Assembly (NCBI GenBank): GCA_030627475.1
Contig: DAOURZ010000068.1
Span: 1-6,959, forward strand
Length of the DNA stretch: 6,959 nt
Reading direction: 5' to 3'
Origin: Deltaproteobacteria bacterium
GTDB taxonomy: Bacteria; Desulfobacterota; Desulfobacteria; Desulfobacterales; ETH-SRB1
Shown here: piece after piece, positions 1 to 5,711 of the stretch
Numbering within the stretch: the stretch's first letter is position 1
Layout of the letters: every line of letters begins with the position of its first letter
Position numbers and translations under genes: made by a program
Notes under the pieces: model-generated
What the model was told of the DNA's origin: nothing
What the model saw: the letters and a program-made list of their open reading frames with translations, nothing else
Database searches by the model: none

Positions 1-488
1 CAAACAGCGCACTTCCCCATGCAATTCCCGGAAATCGTAAATTTCATGAAGGTGAACCAATTCTTTTTGACTGGGGAGTAAAATTAAACGGTTACTGCTC
101 TGATATTAGCCGGACACTTGTACTCGGAAGCCCGGATGACAAGTTTGAAAAAATTTTCAAGACAGTCCTTGATGCCCAGCTTAAAGCAATTGATGCCATA
201 AAACCTGGAATAAGTTCAAAGGCTGTGGATAAAATTGCACGAAACCATATAGAACGTATGGGTTTTAAAGATACTTTCGGACATGGGCTGGGTCATGGAA
301 TAGGACTGGCTGTTCATGAACCTCCCGGAATCAGCCCATTAAAAGACACACTAATTGAAAGTCAGATGGTTTTTACCGTTGAACCCGGCATCTACATCCC
401 TGGATGGGGCGGCGTCAGACTGGAAAATATGATCGTTGTCAGAGAAGATGGAGCTGAAGTTCTGAACAAATCTGACCTGAAGCTGTGA
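1..488 (+). CDS. M24-family metallopeptidase (Xaa-Pro aminopeptidase/dipeptidase type), C-terminal part
   Basis: This is the 3' end of a gene that enters the window from the left. The frame starts at base 3 and 161 codons are visible before TGA at 486-488. It is the pita-bread catalytic domain of family M24, cytoplasmic enzymes that remove the residue before a proline or split Xaa-Pro dipeptides using two divalent metal ions. All five metal ligands can be assigned (fragment numbering): D23 in LFDWG, D34 in CSDISRT, H98 in GHGLGHG, E127 in TVEPGIY and E141 in RLEN. The two accessory catalytic histidines, H94 and H105 (VHEPPG), are also present, so the enzyme should be active. The creatinase-like N-terminal domain lies outside the window, so the PepP, PepQ and YpdF subgroups cannot be separated. 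Methionine aminopeptidase is less likely, because the GHGLGHGIG...VHEPPGI and VEPGIYIPGWGGVRLEN pattern is typical of the Xaa-Pro group. The 150-base gap to the next gene suggests it is a separate unit. Confidence 0.93.
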   Translation, partial: NSALPHAIPGNRKFHEGEPILFDWGVKLNGYCSDISRTLVLGSPDDKFEKIFKTVLDAQLKAIDAIKPGISSKAVDKIARNHIERMGFKDTFGHGLGHGIGLAVHEPPGISPLKDTLIESQMVFTVEPGIYIPGWGGVRLENMIVVREDGAEVLNKSDLKL

Positions 489-491
489 TGC
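477..491 (+). repeat. 15-base repeat, copy 1 (CTGAAGCTGTGATGC)
   Basis: This matches the segment 4495-4509 in 14 of 15 bases. The copy spans the last codons and the TGA stop of the M24 peptidase. The other copy lies just after the lipoprotein gene's stop. It may be chance, or a small dispersed 3'-end element. Confidence 0.25.
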
Positions 492-578
492 ATAGTTGGT
501 AGTCTTGTTGGGCATGTTCGCAGGCTGGTATCGGAATAGCCGTAATTTCATGTGATTTCCCTGTGCATTTTGTTTCGT

Positions 579-592
579 GGCTTGATTCCGGC
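579..592 (+). promoter_or_regulatory. possible sigma-54 (-24/-12) promoter upstream of the PilZ gene
   Basis: In the 150-base gap 489-638 the element TGGC...GGC places GG at 579-580 and GC at 591-592, exactly ten bases apart, as sigma-54 promoters require. The -24 half (TGGC) fits well, but the -12 half reads CCGGC rather than TTGC, so the match is partial. Transcription would begin near 604, about 35 bases before the PilZ start. No convincing sigma-70 -35/-10 pair was seen in the gap. A GG-N10-GC match can occur by chance, so this is only a candidate. Confidence 0.2.
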
Positions 593-624
593 TGATTTCT
601 ATTTTTGATAGAGTGAAAAATCAA

Positions 625-631
625 AAGGAGG
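625..631 (+). promoter_or_regulatory. ribosome binding site of the PilZ gene
   Basis: AAGGAGG is a near-perfect Shine-Dalgarno sequence seven bases before the ATG at 639. It fixes that ATG as the start, in preference to the second in-frame ATG two codons later. Confidence 0.85.
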
Positions 632-638
632 ATGTTCA

Positions 639-1001
639 ATGAACATGAGAGATGATAAAAGAAAAAGAACGAGAGTTCATTTTAAGACACAGGTGATCTT
701 AAAAACGGGTACTTCTGAAATCAAGGCAGGTACAAAATCCTCAGACATTAGCATGAAAGGCATGTTCATTACTACTAACGAAAAGATTCCGGCAGGGACA
801 CCCTGTGATATAGAAATTGTGCTGTCTGGTACCACCAGCAGACTTGCCTTAAATATAAAGGCTGTGATTGCTCGCCAGGATAAGGATGGCCTTGGGATTA
901 CATTCGACTCAATGAACGTTGACAGTTATTTTCATCTCAAAAATATTGTTATGCATAATGCCTCAGATCCTGATGTAATTGAAGAAGAGATGTTTTCATG
1001 A
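639..1001 (+). CDS. PilZ domain protein (putative c-di-GMP receptor)
   Basis: A 120-residue cytoplasmic protein made almost entirely of one PilZ domain. Both c-di-GMP-binding signatures are visible: the RxxxR arm at R8-R12 near the N-terminus and the (D/N)xSxxG motif as D36-I-S38-M-K-G41. Alternating hydrophobic strands follow (residues 42-95), with the typical late block GLGITFDSM at about 84-92. The acidic C-terminal tail (DPDVIEEEMFS) is short. No signal peptide or membrane segment is present. Stand-alone PilZ proteins bind c-di-GMP and change a partner protein's activity; the partner here is unknown. The start is set by the strong AAGGAGG site. The protease gene begins only 26 bases after its TGA, which suggests co-transcription. 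If so, the secreted proteins downstream may be expressed alongside a c-di-GMP sensor. The domain call is firm; the link to the downstream genes is inference. Confidence 0.9.
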   Translation: MNMRDDKRKRTRVHFKTQVILKTGTSEIKAGTKSSDISMKGMFITTNEKIPAGTPCDIEIVLSGTTSRLALNIKAVIARQDKDGLGITFDSMNVDSYFHLKNIVMHNASDPDVIEEEMFS

Positions 1002-1027
1002 TTTTATAATGTTCCCATCATGGCAAA

Positions 1028-1984
1028 ATGATTTATAAACAAATAAAATTTGTGCTGCTCGTTCTTGTTTCTTGTTTGTGGTTTTCTTGTCCTGTTTTTG
1101 CTGCAGAGCAGGGGGAAAGCAGATTATACGACCTGCCGATTATCGAACTTCAAGATGTTGTTGTAAACTGGTTACGACAAAGCAACTTTCAGATTTTGTC
1201 GGAACCGATTGAAAGAGGAAAGCTTGAGATATGTGCCCAAAAAGAGCATGAAGATTGGCAGATAGTCTTATGGCATCACTCTTCACTGGCATCCCGGATA
1301 AATGTCAGGTGCACAGTCAACGGTCAGATTGACAACAGGCGGATCGAATTTCTTTGGAGGCATATTTCAGACTATATCAAGGAAACTTTCACTGAAACAG
1401 AAATTAAACCTTCCATGCAGCCCTTCCCTGACGCTGTGTTACAGAAAATTGATACTGTGGTATGCATTTATGCAGATACCGGCGGCAGGGATATTCAGTT
1501 TTCAGGCTTTATTATCCATGAAAATGGCCTGATTATTTGTACAGCCCATGATTTGAAACGGTTCCAGATCATAACCGTTGTTTTATCTGATCATAAAGAG
1601 TTGCCAGGGCGTGTGGTTAAAATTGATCATCATATGGACCTCACATTAATTGATGTAGGGGTCAGACTTAAAAATTCCGTACAGTTGACAAAGGGTAGAA
1701 ATATGTTGCAAATGGGAGAAAGGCTTTATGCAGCAGTATGCCCATCGGTATTGTCAAAAACGATTTATCCCGGAATACTTGACGGTCCACCCCGACGAGT
1801 GGAGGACCAGGTATTGTGGCAGGTTAATATGCCGGTTTATCACGGAAGCAGCGGTAGTCCTGTTTTTGATAACAACGGACGTCTTGTCGGCGTTATAAAG
1901 GGGAGGTACCGCAGCACCGAAACGGTCGGGTTTCTTATTCCCTTTGAAACGCTAATGGCATTTATAAAAGATGGACAGCAGTGA
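1028..1984 (+). CDS. secreted trypsin-like serine protease with an unrecognised N-terminal domain
   Basis: A 318-residue protein. Residues 1-26 form a Sec signal peptide ending in a PVFA-A type cleavage site, so the product acts in the periplasm or outside the cell. Residues about 30-125 form a region I do not recognise, rich in W and charged residues. From about 138 the sequence follows the trypsin-like/HtrA-type chymotrypsin fold. The triad reads H174 (CTAHD), D204 (MDLTLIDV, comparable to the DIALI block of DegP) and S275 (GSSGSP). G273 and G276 are in place for the oxyanion hole. There is no PDZ domain after the protease domain, so it is not a standard DegP/DegS. No clear Shine-Dalgarno sequence precedes the ATG. 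A perfect TATAAT lies at 1005-1010 but without a good -35, so expression probably depends on the PilZ transcript. The next gene starts 34 bases downstream. Proteolytic activity is likely because the triad is intact; the substrate is unknown. Confidence 0.85.
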   Translation: MIYKQIKFVLLVLVSCLWFSCPVFAAEQGESRLYDLPIIELQDVVVNWLRQSNFQILSEPIERGKLEICAQKEHEDWQIVLWHHSSLASRINVRCTVNGQIDNRRIEFLWRHISDYIKETFTETEIKPSMQPFPDAVLQKIDTVVCIYADTGGRDIQFSGFIIHENGLIICTAHDLKRFQIITVVLSDHKELPGRVVKIDHHMDLTLIDVGVRLKNSVQLTKGRNMLQMGERLYAAVCPSVLSKTIYPGILDGPPRRVEDQVLWQVNMPVYHGSSGSPVFDNNGRLVGVIKGRYRSTETVGFLIPFETLMAFIKDGQQ

Positions 1985-2018
1985 CAATAAAAAACCCTGA
2001 ACATATGGAGGATTTAAA

Positions 2019-3950
2019 ATGAGACTTGTTTCAAAATTGGCCATTTCAATTGTAATGCTGATGGCGGTAATAATGGTTGGGACAGGTTTTTGCCATGCGC
2101 AGATAGCCTCTGGCCAAATAGCTCCGGTCTTCTCTCTGAAAGATTTTAAGGGCAAAACCTATGATTTATCTCAGATGAAAGATCATCCTATGATCATACT
2201 CTATTTTTTTGACGCGGAATCAAGGCCAAGTCAGCAAGGATTGTTGAGTCTCAATCAACTCGCCAAACAATACAAAGATGCTGATTTTATCGTATGGGGC
2301 ATTACTAATTCATCCAGAGAAAAAGTGGAAAATTTTGTAAATATGACCAATCCGTATTTTCCAATCCTTCAAGACAAAACTCATGTAAGCGAGATTTATC
2401 AGGCCAGGTTGATTCTTCCAACCGTATGCATTATCGGCCCCAGGATTAAGGTGCTCGACTATTTTCAGGGAGGAGGAAAGACCACCGAAGTCATGCTATT
2501 AAGACTGGCTGAAAGAGAATTACAGCGGAATCAAATAATGTTGGCAAAAGCCATTGTCCAAAATATTGAAAATAAAAACCCCCAAAACCTGAAAGCCAAA
2601 ACAATAAAAGGGTATGCAGCTTTGCAAGAAGGCAACCTGAGCGAAGCAGAGCAAACTTTCAGTGACCTGTCCGAAATAAAGGGTAAAGGAGAAGTATTGG
2701 GGAAGGAAGGGCTGGCTGCTGTTTATGCAAAAAAAGGACAAACCGAAAAAACCTTTGTGCTGGCCAGAGAGGTAGAACAAAAAGCCCCTGACAGAGCTTA
2801 CATCCATGTACTCAAAGGAGATATCTTTTATGGTCAAGGCAAGAAAAAAGAAGCCGAGGCAGAATACCTGAAGGCAGTTCAAAAAAAATCGGCTGAGCCA
2901 TACCATAAAGCTGTAGCGTATAATCAATACGGCAGGTTTTATGCCAGCTCAGGAAAGTACCAAAAAGCTCGCGAGCTTTATGATCAAGCTGTTGATATAG
3001 ATCCTTATTACATTGAAGCGATGTCAAATAAGGGGATTACGTATGAAAAACAGGGAAAATGGGACAAAGCCTTAGAATCTTACAGCCAGGCCTTGATTCT
3101 TGACAAAGAAGATACCTTTGCTGCTGTGTTGGCTGACAAGGCTCAGCAGATGCTTGCCCTCCAAAAAAATATTGCGCAAAAAAAACGAATAGATAAATTG
3201 GTCAAGGAATTGGCAGCCCGATACCGGAGTCAGAAAAAATTCTGGCATAGTACCGAAGACACATGGACATCACGGCCAATGATTTTGTCATTTGTCGATT
3301 TTCAGGAAAGGGGTGGCTTGGCGGAAAGAGATGGTTTATCTACTGTCATAACCACACGGCTTGCCGATCAGCTCAATGCTTCCGGAAGGGTACAGGTAGT
3401 CGAACGGGTCATTATGGAACGGCTTTTGGAAGAATTAAATCTTGGTTCCTCGGACTTGGCAGATCCGGAAACCGCTTTGAAGCTTGGCAAAGTTCTGGCA
3501 GCGAAAATTATTGGTACAGGATCTCTTTATTCTCTACCCGATAGAACTCTTCTTAGCCTGAGACTTATAGATACCGAAACCTCGGCAATCCCCAAGGTCG
3601 TCACCAAACAGTTGAGTTCAGGGGCATTTTTGAAAAAAGAATTGAACCGGCTTAATCGAGAGATCCTCAAGACGATCATACTAAAATACCCGTTGCAGGG
3701 ATATGTGGTTCAGGCAACTGAAGATCAGATTATGATTAATCTCGGTTCAAAACAAGGAGTAGTTTTGGGTACCGGCTTTGAAGTCCTGGAAGAACAAAAG
3801 CCTGTCAAATATAAGGGAAAGCTGCTCCGCAGTTCGCCAAAATCCGTTGCACAGATTGAGATAGTACGAGTTGAGCTGGATTTGTGTTATGCCCGTATTC
3901 TCAAACAGGAAAGGCCAATTAAAAGTGATGACAAGGTAAGGGAAAAATAG
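2019..3950 (+). CDS. secreted redoxin-like / TPR / CsgG-like / FlgT-C-like multidomain protein
   Basis: A 643-residue exported protein. The signal peptide is residues 1-27 (FCHA-Q cleavage). Residues about 29-165 resemble the AhpC/TlpA thioredoxin fold: APVFSLKDFKGKTYDLSQ at the start, a strand ILYFF, then the active-site turn, and a cis-Pro loop LPTVCII (P134). The turn reads E67-S68-R69-P70-S71 where CxxC is expected, so both catalytic cysteines are replaced by serine and redox activity is unlikely. Residues about 190-365 hold five TPR-like repeats, clearest at 300-331 and 332-365 (GKYQKARELYDQAVDIDP; GKWDKALESYSQALILD). Residues about 418-535 are a CsgG/FlgO-like domain, with VVER at 460-463, LEELNLG at 470-476 and the LGK block at 489-491. 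Residues 555-640 look like the small beta domain at the end of FlgT (LQGYVVQA..., INLGSKQGVVLGTGFEVL). A GGAGG at 2007-2011, seven bases upstream, supports the ATG. The TTG-started lipoprotein gene follows after 13 bases. A periplasmic scaffold role is inferred. Confidence 0.85.
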   Translation: MRLVSKLAISIVMLMAVIMVGTGFCHAQIASGQIAPVFSLKDFKGKTYDLSQMKDHPMIILYFFDAESRPSQQGLLSLNQLAKQYKDADFIVWGITNSSREKVENFVNMTNPYFPILQDKTHVSEIYQARLILPTVCIIGPRIKVLDYFQGGGKTTEVMLLRLAERELQRNQIMLAKAIVQNIENKNPQNLKAKTIKGYAALQEGNLSEAEQTFSDLSEIKGKGEVLGKEGLAAVYAKKGQTEKTFVLAREVEQKAPDRAYIHVLKGDIFYGQGKKKEAEAEYLKAVQKKSAEPYHKAVAYNQYGRFYASSGKYQKARELYDQAVDIDPYYIEAMSNKGITYEKQGKWDKALESYSQALILDKEDTFAAVLADKAQQMLALQKNIAQKKRIDKLVKELAARYRSQKKFWHSTEDTWTSRPMILSFVDFQERGGLAERDGLSTVITTRLADQLNASGRVQVVERVIMERLLEELNLGSSDLADPETALKLGKVLAAKIIGTGSLYSLPDRTLLSLRLIDTETSAIPKVVTKQLSSGAFLKKELNRLNREILKTIILKYPLQGYVVQATEDQIMINLGSKQGVVLGTGFEVLEEQKPVKYKGKLLRSSPKSVAQIEIVRVELDLCYARILKQERPIKSDDKVREK

Positions 3951-3955
3951 GGAGG
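3950..3955 (+). promoter_or_regulatory. ribosome binding site that sets the TTG start of the lipoprotein gene
   Basis: GGGAGG begins on the last base of the previous gene's TAG stop and ends eight bases before TTG at 3964. No ATG or GTG lies at a suitable distance, and the TTG start gives a complete lipoprotein signal peptide, so this site decides the start. The overlap of the stop codon with the ribosome binding site suggests translational coupling to the upstream gene. Confidence 0.75.
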
Positions 3956-3963
3956 AAACAATT

Positions 3964-4455
3964 TTGTTCGGTAAAAACCTTGTGTACGTTTTTGTCATAT
4001 TCATAGTTTTTATTGCTGCTTGTGCAACCGAACCGGATTTGTATAAAAGGATTGTCACAGTTGCTATTTGGGATTTAGAGGACCTGAGTCCTTCAGACGT
4101 TGTTCGACCGAATCTGGGGGAACTTCTCTCGACCAAAGTTATTGAAACCTTCAAGGAAACAGATCTCTATATAGTCGTTGCAAGGGAACGTTTACTCCTT
4201 GTTCTCGAAGAGCTGAATCTGGGAACAACATCACTGGTGGATGAAACCACCCGATTAAGGATAGGCAAGCTGGCGGGGGCTCAACTGATGATATTCGGGG
4301 GTTATCAGGTAATTGAAGAACAAATGCGCCTTGATCTGCGATTGGTGGAAGTGGAAACCGGCAAAATTAGAAAAGCTGCTCAAAAAACCGTTTCATCTAC
4401 CGACCTGTCCGGATGGCTGGACGCAGCAAAAAAGACGGCAGAGCAACTGTTTTAG
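3964..4455 (+). CDS. CsgG/FlgO-like outer-membrane lipoprotein
   Basis: A 163-residue protein starting at TTG. Residues 1-19 form a lipoprotein signal peptide with one lysine, a long hydrophobic core and the lipobox I-A-A-C20. The +2 residue is alanine, not aspartate, so by the Lol sorting rule it should go to the outer membrane. The mature part is a compact CsgG-like alpha/beta domain: strand VTVAIWDLED (31-40), a helix, YIVVARE (69-75), LEELNLG at 81-87, the GKLAGA block at 101-106, then strand pair LMIFGGYQVIE and MRLDLRLVEVETGKI. It is much shorter than curli CsgG (about 260-280 residues), and I see no room for the two membrane hairpins that build the CsgG pore. FlgO-type lipoproteins are a closer size match. 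It is a relative of the CsgG-like domain in the upstream 643-residue protein, so a physical complex of the two is plausible. It is the last gene of the plus-strand unit. Confidence 0.82.
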   Translation: MFGKNLVYVFVIFIVFIAACATEPDLYKRIVTVAIWDLEDLSPSDVVRPNLGELLSTKVIETFKETDLYIVVARERLLLVLEELNLGTTSLVDETTRLRIGKLAGAQLMIFGGYQVIEEQMRLDLRLVEVETGKIRKAAQKTVSSTDLSGWLDAAKKTAEQLF

Positions 4456-4494
4456 GAGCGTGGCCGAATTAACTTCCAGCAAGTAAAGGCGGCT

Positions 4495-4509
4495 CTGAAG
4501 CTATGATGC
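4495..4509 (+). repeat. 15-base repeat, copy 2 (CTGAAGCTATGATGC), with an overlapping 8-base direct repeat
   Basis: This lies in the 67-base gap between the converging genes. It matches 477-491 with one mismatch. It also contains GAAGCTAT (4497-4504), repeated at 4513-4520 with an eight-base spacer. I could not find a stable hairpin followed by a T run in 4456-4522 in either direction, so this gap does not show a recognisable intrinsic terminator. Confidence 0.25.
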
Positions 4510-4522
4510 CCCGAAGCTATTC

Positions 4523-5647
4523 TTAAAAAGTACCTTTCAACTTAACACCCATGGAAAAACCTTTGTAGGTGCGTTCATCAGCATAATACCAATTTTTATC
4601 ATCGTCCAGGATACGACCCTTTAAATTTAATTCGCCTTCAAGTCGAGGACTAAAGATTCTGGTTATCCCGAATGCGAGAGAAGTCATCTGTTTTTTTCCG
4701 ACAAACAAAGGCGAATCAGAGGAATAATTATTTTCGTTCACCCGGAGAAACTGAATTAGAGACTTTAAAGTTGTATTCTTGTTTAAGTAATAATTACAGG
4801 AAAGGTGGGTGGACAATTCATTGCCGCAACTGTTTCTGTCTTCCGTACGCACGTTCCCGTCTGCCAATTCCTGAAATTTACTTTTGTCCCTGAATATACC
4901 TTTAGCGATAAAGGATGCATCCCATTTTGTTCGATAGTGATTAAATCCGAGACCTATGATCAGACACTCACCTTCCTGGTAAAAGTCTGCGTTACGCACC
5001 TCGTCTTTGTCAAAATAAATGTACTCACCCAAAAGCCTGGCTTGCCAGTCCGGTAAAAAAGCATAGGTAACTTCTCCTGTGAGATTAAAAAGATCCCCTG
5101 GATTATAATCCCTTGTTTCTTCGCTGAAATCATATTCGCCTCGCCACAAGTATCCCGCACCGATGCCGGCGGCCCAGTTTTCCCATTCTTTAGCCATGGT
5201 AATGGTCGGGTTAATGTTATAACCTTCTCCAAGACTGGTTATTGAAATCAGATCAGGATTCATAAAAAGCATCAAATCATCATTATCCAAATCAGTTCTG
5301 CCTGTGGGGATATTAAAATCAATACCAAGGAGTATGTCGGCAGGAAATTTATCCAGTATTTCGTAAGAAAAGTTGACTTTTGTATCAACAACACAAGACA
5401 AGGAATGATTTTTTATCCCTGTCAGGTCAGAGTCTGTGTGTGTAAATGCAGTTAGTAGCAGAAAGGAGAAATCTTTATATTCGGTTTTGATCTGCACAGG
5501 GACGTAAATTTGGTAACCCTGGTCGTCTTTGTTACTTTCCCACCAGTCAAAGTTGGTACCGGTTTGGATCTTTAAATCGACTGCGTGACTAATGCCACCG
5601 CTAAAAAAAATAAAGACAATAGAGATGACCATTATGAGTTTTTTCAT
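4523..5647 (-). CDS. outer-membrane beta-barrel protein, function unknown
   Basis: A 374-residue protein with a Sec signal peptide (1-22, ISHA-V cleavage) and no long hydrophobic helix afterwards. The mature chain alternates hydrophobic and polar residues in short strands rich in aromatic residues separated by acidic, Asn-rich loops. It ends MGVKLKGTF, with a C-terminal phenylalanine and alternating pattern that fits a BAM-recognised beta-signal. The early part (LLGIDFNIPTGRTDLDND, 106-123) resembles the PTG-containing strand of MetA-pathway/transporter-like barrels, but the similarity is too weak for a family name. Four cysteines (C85, C228, C274, C284) are unusual for a barrel and could form loop disulfides. 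A GGAAAGGA site lies nine bases upstream of the ATG (complement of 5657-5664). It follows the CsgG-TPR gene by 64 bases on the same strand and probably shares its transcript. It converges with the lipoprotein gene, 67 bases from end to end. Confidence 0.83.
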   Translation of the reverse strand: MKKLIMVISIVFIFFSGGISHAVDLKIQTGTNFDWWESNKDDQGYQIYVPVQIKTEYKDFSFLLLTAFTHTDSDLTGIKNHSLSCVVDTKVNFSYEILDKFPADILLGIDFNIPTGRTDLDNDDLMLFMNPDLISITSLGEGYNINPTITMAKEWENWAAGIGAGYLWRGEYDFSEETRDYNPGDLFNLTGEVTYAFLPDWQARLLGEYIYFDKDEVRNADFYQEGECLIIGLGFNHYRTKWDASFIAKGIFRDKSKFQELADGNVRTEDRNSCGNELSTHLSCNYYLNKNTTLKSLIQFLRVNENNYSSDSPLFVGKKQMTSLAFGITRIFSPRLEGELNLKGRILDDDKNWYYADERTYKGFSMGVKLKGTF

Positions 5648-5711
5648 AGCTTTCTATCCTTTCCAGATTTACGGTGTGATTTTCCCGGAATTTTTTTCCA
5701 TATACAATTCG

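Noticed and set aside
1028..1984. DegP/DegS (HtrA) orthologue
   Set aside because: It has a trypsin-like triad but no PDZ domain, and an unrelated N-terminal region of about 100 residues.
2520..2927. Minus-strand open frame of 135 codons inside the TPR region
   Set aside because: It lies wholly opposite a well-supported gene with clear TPR repeats, has no plausible domain, and is Phe/Cys/Ser-rich, as expected for the antisense of Lys/Glu-rich coding sequence.
2019..4455. Flagellar flgOPT genes
   Set aside because: The FlgO- and FlgT-C-like similarity is real at domain level, but no flagellar gene is nearby, and the redoxin-like and TPR domains are not part of those proteins.
4456..4522. Bidirectional intrinsic terminator between the converging genes
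   Set aside because: GAGC...GGCTC can pair only weakly over a long loop, and no T run follows in either direction.
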